DNA of 64,000 nt from Lactobacillus kullabergensis (GTDB taxonomy: Bacteria; Bacillota; Bacilli; Lactobacillales; Lactobacillaceae): NCBI RefSeq assembly GCF_000967195.1, contig NZ_KQ033871.1:1028138-1092137 (forward strand). The letters run 5' to 3'. Numbering within the stretch: position 1 is the stretch's first letter; each line of letters opens with the position of its first letter. Positions 61,550 to 64,000 of this stretch are shown in pieces. A program made the position numbers and the translations under genes. The notes under the pieces were generated by a model. It was not told the DNA's origin. It saw only the letters and a program-made list of their open reading frames with translations, and made no database searches.

Positions 61550-61563
61550 AAATGTTCGCCAAC
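61550..61563 (+). repeat. 14-bp direct repeat, right copy
   Basis: AAATGTTCGCCAAC, identical to 51950-51963, directly follows the integrase fragment's stop codon. Confidence 0.6.
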
Positions 61564-61828
61564 TTTAAAATTAATTATTAATTACTAAATTTCATTTTCT
61601 ATTATTTTTATAAAAATAAACTGCACCCTTCTTTTATCATTACTATGAAAATAATCTTATATATTTTTTGTTTTACAAAAAGGCATTGAGCAATATAGCA
61701 CAATGCTTTTTTACATGCTTTTTCTTACTCTGTACATTATAAATAAACTACAAACTATTTATAAAATATAAAAAATGTTCACAAGGTGATCGACTTTAGT
61801 ATTTAATTTACACAGTACCATTCGTTTT

Positions 61829-62152
61829 TTAAATTAAACGAAGAACTGCTAGTGAAATCATACCAACTATCACAATGATTAAGAGAGACTTACTAATAAT
61901 TGCGGAAATAAAAGTTGGCAGTGAAGCCAAAGCGTACTGCATGTTAAGTTGAGGCAAATGACCTGGGTTTGCTATTAATAAGTTACTAAACCCAAGAGCA
62001 GCCATTATCACTATAGGCACAAAAGACAAAAATTCAACTAATTTTGGCGGCAAGGTAAATTTTTTCAACAAGACAAATGGTATCACTCTAGATAACAAAG
62101 TGGTGATTCCACAGAAAATGATTGTCGTTAAAATGTATTCAGAAGAAGACAT
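61829..62152 (-). CDS. azlD: AzlD-family exporter subunit, copy 2
   Basis: The 107-aa protein has four membrane segments and is a close paralogue of the AzlD at 49567 (e.g. VIPFVLLKKFTLPPKLVEFL and SLPTFISAIISKSLLIIVIV). It overlaps azlC copy 2 by 14 nt, the same overlap as copy 1. It lies just beyond the prophage region. Confidence 0.92.
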   Translation of the reverse strand: MSSSEYILTTIIFCGITTLLSRVIPFVLLKKFTLPPKLVEFLSFVPIVIMAALGFSNLLIANPGHLPQLNMQYALASLPTFISAIISKSLLIIVIVGMISLAVLRLI

Positions 62153-62846
62153 GCTTTATTACCATTCCTAAACTACAACCAATTAAGGTTACAACTATTA
62201 CCACTAAATTGCCAGGTAAAATAATTGTCAGTAAATATGTCAACGCAAAAGAAATCAATATCACAATTATTTGGAGTACTTTATTTAGTTTTTTGTCCCC
62301 AATTACCTGCAAATAAAGCAAACCAATAAACATTGCTACAATAGCAAAGTCAAGCCCTAATTTTTTAGGATCAGTGATAAAACTGCCTAATGCAGCTCCC
62401 AAAAGTGTTCCAGCTTGCCAAGTTATGTAAGAAACTATATTTACCGTGTTAAACCAAGTAAAATTTAACTTGTCATTTGTATAATTAATTTTATTCATAC
62501 CTAGAGCAAAACTTTCATCGGTGAGAAAAGTTCCTATCAAAATATTTCTTTTTAAATTTTCTTGTTTCAAATAACCTGCTACAGTCGTGCTCATAAGAAT
62601 TACTCGAGAGTTGACCAAGAAAGCGGCTAAAACAATTGAAGCTATTGGGCTTCCCGCAACCAGCATATTCAGAGTGGTTAATTGAACGGATCCGGCATAA
62701 ATCAGAATAGACATCAAACAAACTTCCAAAGTAGAAAAGCCACTGGCTTTGCCAATAATTCCAAAAGCCGTACTTATGCCAATATAGCCGAAAATTGTTG
62801 GAATTGATTCTTTAATTGCAGATTTTTTGGTTAAGTAAGTATCCAT
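62139..62846 (-). CDS. azlC: AzlC-family branched-chain amino acid exporter, copy 2
   Basis: The 235-aa protein matches AzlC with LIGTFLTDESFALGMNKINY and IYAGSVQLTTLNMLVAGSP, and is a paralogue of the protein at 49880. The copies share most signatures but differ throughout, so the duplication is old or one copy was acquired. Start: GAGGGTG box 7 nt upstream. Confidence 0.93.
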   Translation of the reverse strand: MDTYLTKKSAIKESIPTIFGYIGISTAFGIIGKASGFSTLEVCLMSILIYAGSVQLTTLNMLVAGSPIASIVLAAFLVNSRVILMSTTVAGYLKQENLKRNILIGTFLTDESFALGMNKINYTNDKLNFTWFNTVNIVSYITWQAGTLLGAALGSFITDPKKLGLDFAIVAMFIGLLYLQVIGDKKLNKVLQIIVILISFALTYLLTIILPGNLVVIVVTLIGCSLGMVIKHVFF

Positions 62847-63104
62847 TCTTTCACCCTCTTTTGTGAAAAATCATGAAATGATGTGGTAGTTCTACCATGA
62901 GTAATGTAGTTAAATTTATCTAAATTATCTCGTAGCTTAACATTTGTTTTTAATTTTTACAACATTATATTTTAAATGGAAATAAATTTTATGTTGCGTG
63001 TAAATTATGTAAGCTATAAAATAATTGTATAAAGTCATTAAAATATAAATATTATGTTATTGGTATAATATTTGTACACAAATTTTATTTAGAAAAGGAA
63101 TATC

Positions 63105-63644
63105 ATGGATTTTAGCACATATGATAAAGAAAGACTGACTAATCAGATAGATTGGTACGATAAAAAGAGCCAAAAAGAAAAAAAGTACTACTGCGCATGT
63201 AAAGTGCTCGCACTACTTTTTTCTGCTTCTATACCTGTTTTAGCTTCCTTTGTATTAAGATTTCATTATATTTTAACTGTTATTTCTGTTTTTAGCGCAT
63301 TAATAACTTTTTTGGAAGGCTTATCGTCACTTAAGAAGTTTCATGACAATTGGATTCAATATCGTTTCATTTGCGAAACACTAAAAAGAGAAAGACAAAT
63401 GTATTTATATTCAGCTGGTATTTACGATGACCCTGATACAGATAAATTAAAAACTCTGATAGAAAGATGTGAGTCATTAATTTCAAGTGAAAATATTAAT
63501 TGGACAAACATGAATAACAATGAAAAACCTAGAATCAAATCTAGTCAGAGTTCAAAAAATGAGCATAATAAAAAGGATCCCAATTACGAGAAAGTTAAAT
63601 ATTCAAAAACTTACAGGAAATCTTTTTTTCATCGTCAACATTAA
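63105..63644 (+). CDS. DUF4231/SLATT-type two-TM protein
   Basis: The 179-aa protein has an amphipathic N-terminus (QIDWYDKKSQKEKKYYCACK), two membrane segments (about 30-50 and 54-70) and the family stretch FHDNWIQYRFICETLKRERQMYL followed by ISSENINW. This is the DUF4231 or SLATT group of two-TM proteins, several of which are predicted membrane effectors linked to nucleotide-sensing conflict systems. Here no cyclase, SLOG or nuclease gene is adjacent in the window; the partner could lie beyond the edge. A basic tail (about 150-179) extends beyond the family core. Confidence 0.8.
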   Translation: MDFSTYDKERLTNQIDWYDKKSQKEKKYYCACKVLALLFSASIPVLASFVLRFHYILTVISVFSALITFLEGLSSLKKFHDNWIQYRFICETLKRERQMYLYSAGIYDDPDTDKLKTLIERCESLISSENINWTNMNNNEKPRIKSSQSSKNEHNKKDPNYEKVKYSKTYRKSFFHRQH

Positions 63645-63648
63645 AAAT

Positions 63649-63834
63649 TCACTCTTTATATTTTTCATATGTTTTTTCAAAAATATCTTTTTTTACCGGC
63701 CATTTTTCACCATCAATGCCCGTTAATATCCAGTCACCAACATTGGCATGCATTATACCTTCATTTGTTTTTATATCGACTGGTTTTTTAGTTTGAAAAG
63801 CTTCTACAGGTATTGGCTTTTTGATATATTTCAT
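63649..63834 (-). CDS. small phage-type protein (61 aa)
   Basis: MKYIKKPIPVEAFQTKKP followed by VGDWILTGIDGEKWPVKKDIFEKTYE is the pattern of a small protein common in Firmicute phages, of unknown role. It is convergent with the SLATT gene (stop codons 4 nt apart) and suggests mobile-element DNA at this edge. Start has an AGGAG-type box upstream. 63835-64000 shows nothing further. Confidence 0.75.
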   Translation of the reverse strand: MKYIKKPIPVEAFQTKKPVDIKTNEGIMHANVGDWILTGIDGEKWPVKKDIFEKTYEKYKE

Positions 63835-64000
63835 GGTAAGAACTCTCCTAATAGAAATATTTAAGTAATTGTATCACATTCAATTTTAACAACAGCAAAG
63901 AAAATTATTTTTGAATAAAGCACTTATATTTTTGTAGTCGATTTTGATTAAAATTTATTTAAAAATAAAAAAGTTCATATTTAAGACCATAAAATAGCCA

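Noticed and set aside
1-64000. CRISPR array or rRNA operon
   Set aside because: No regularly spaced repeats and no 16S or 23S sequence were seen; only a 23-nt 5S-like stretch was found.

Overview
The window is AT-rich, low-GC Firmicute DNA that reads as the chromosome of a Lactobacillus of the acidophilus/delbrueckii group (sensu stricto). The evidence is a small SLAP-domain (S-layer-type) surface protein, an HU gene, a hisS-aspS operon under a T-box, DhaKLM, AzlCD, PnuC and an 8 kb tRNA-Ser prophage remnant of Lactobacillus type. I do not name a species.

Layout. 1-2.7 kb: a PTS-sugar locus with an aldolase (cut by the window edge), a PTS IIA protein and a PRD regulator; the last two look like one LicR/MtlR-type protein split at an A7 run. 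2.8-10.8 kb: housekeeping genes (T-box, hisS, aspS; rel, dtd; prmA; a YbaK-type deacylase). 10.9-23.3 kb: a citrate island with a SorC regulator, the operon malate-dehydrogenase-like / RraA-like / DASS carrier / alpha-beta hydrolase / citC-D-E-F-X, and next to it fumC plus a soluble fumarate reductase. Together they spell citrate to oxaloacetate to malate to fumarate to succinate, with a carrier that could exchange citrate for succinate. 23.4-27.4 kb: a CopB-type copper ATPase and a T-box-controlled BrnQ.

27.4-37.2 kb: an IS3-type remnant, then two LysR-flavoprotein modules. One flavoprotein has an N-terminal and the other a C-terminal FMN-binding domain, and neither carries the fumarate-reductase NR(I/L)GGNS signature. 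The second has its own DASS carrier. CutC and an Ntn-type asparaginase lie between them. 37.2-51.7 kb: GlpF with DhaKLM, a nitroreductase, the SLAP protein, a GT8 glycosyltransferase, HU, a T-box-controlled MetQNI importer, DHFR, a TipAS-domain protein, PnuC, a CPA2 antiporter behind an intrinsic terminator, AzlCD, and a CMD protein with a divergent MerR regulator.

51.8-60.0 kb: tRNA-Ser(CGA) followed by a decayed prophage bounded by a 15-bp att repeat. Integrase, repressor, amidase, holin and a membrane protein are broken or frameshifted, while two gene pairs are intact: a 231-aa protein with an XRE-ImmA/IrrE protease, and a 194-aa protein with a 124-aa membrane-anchored coiled coil. These are the best candidates here for undescribed prophage-carried functions. 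60-64 kb: a second integrase fragment, a two-TM protein with a duplicated domain, a second azlCD copy, a lone DUF4231/SLATT-type membrane protein and a small phage-type protein.

Several gene disruptions (1.2 kb, 54.9 kb, 55.6 kb, 56.0 kb) sit at short A runs, so genuine decay and homopolymer sequencing error must be separated before reading much into them.
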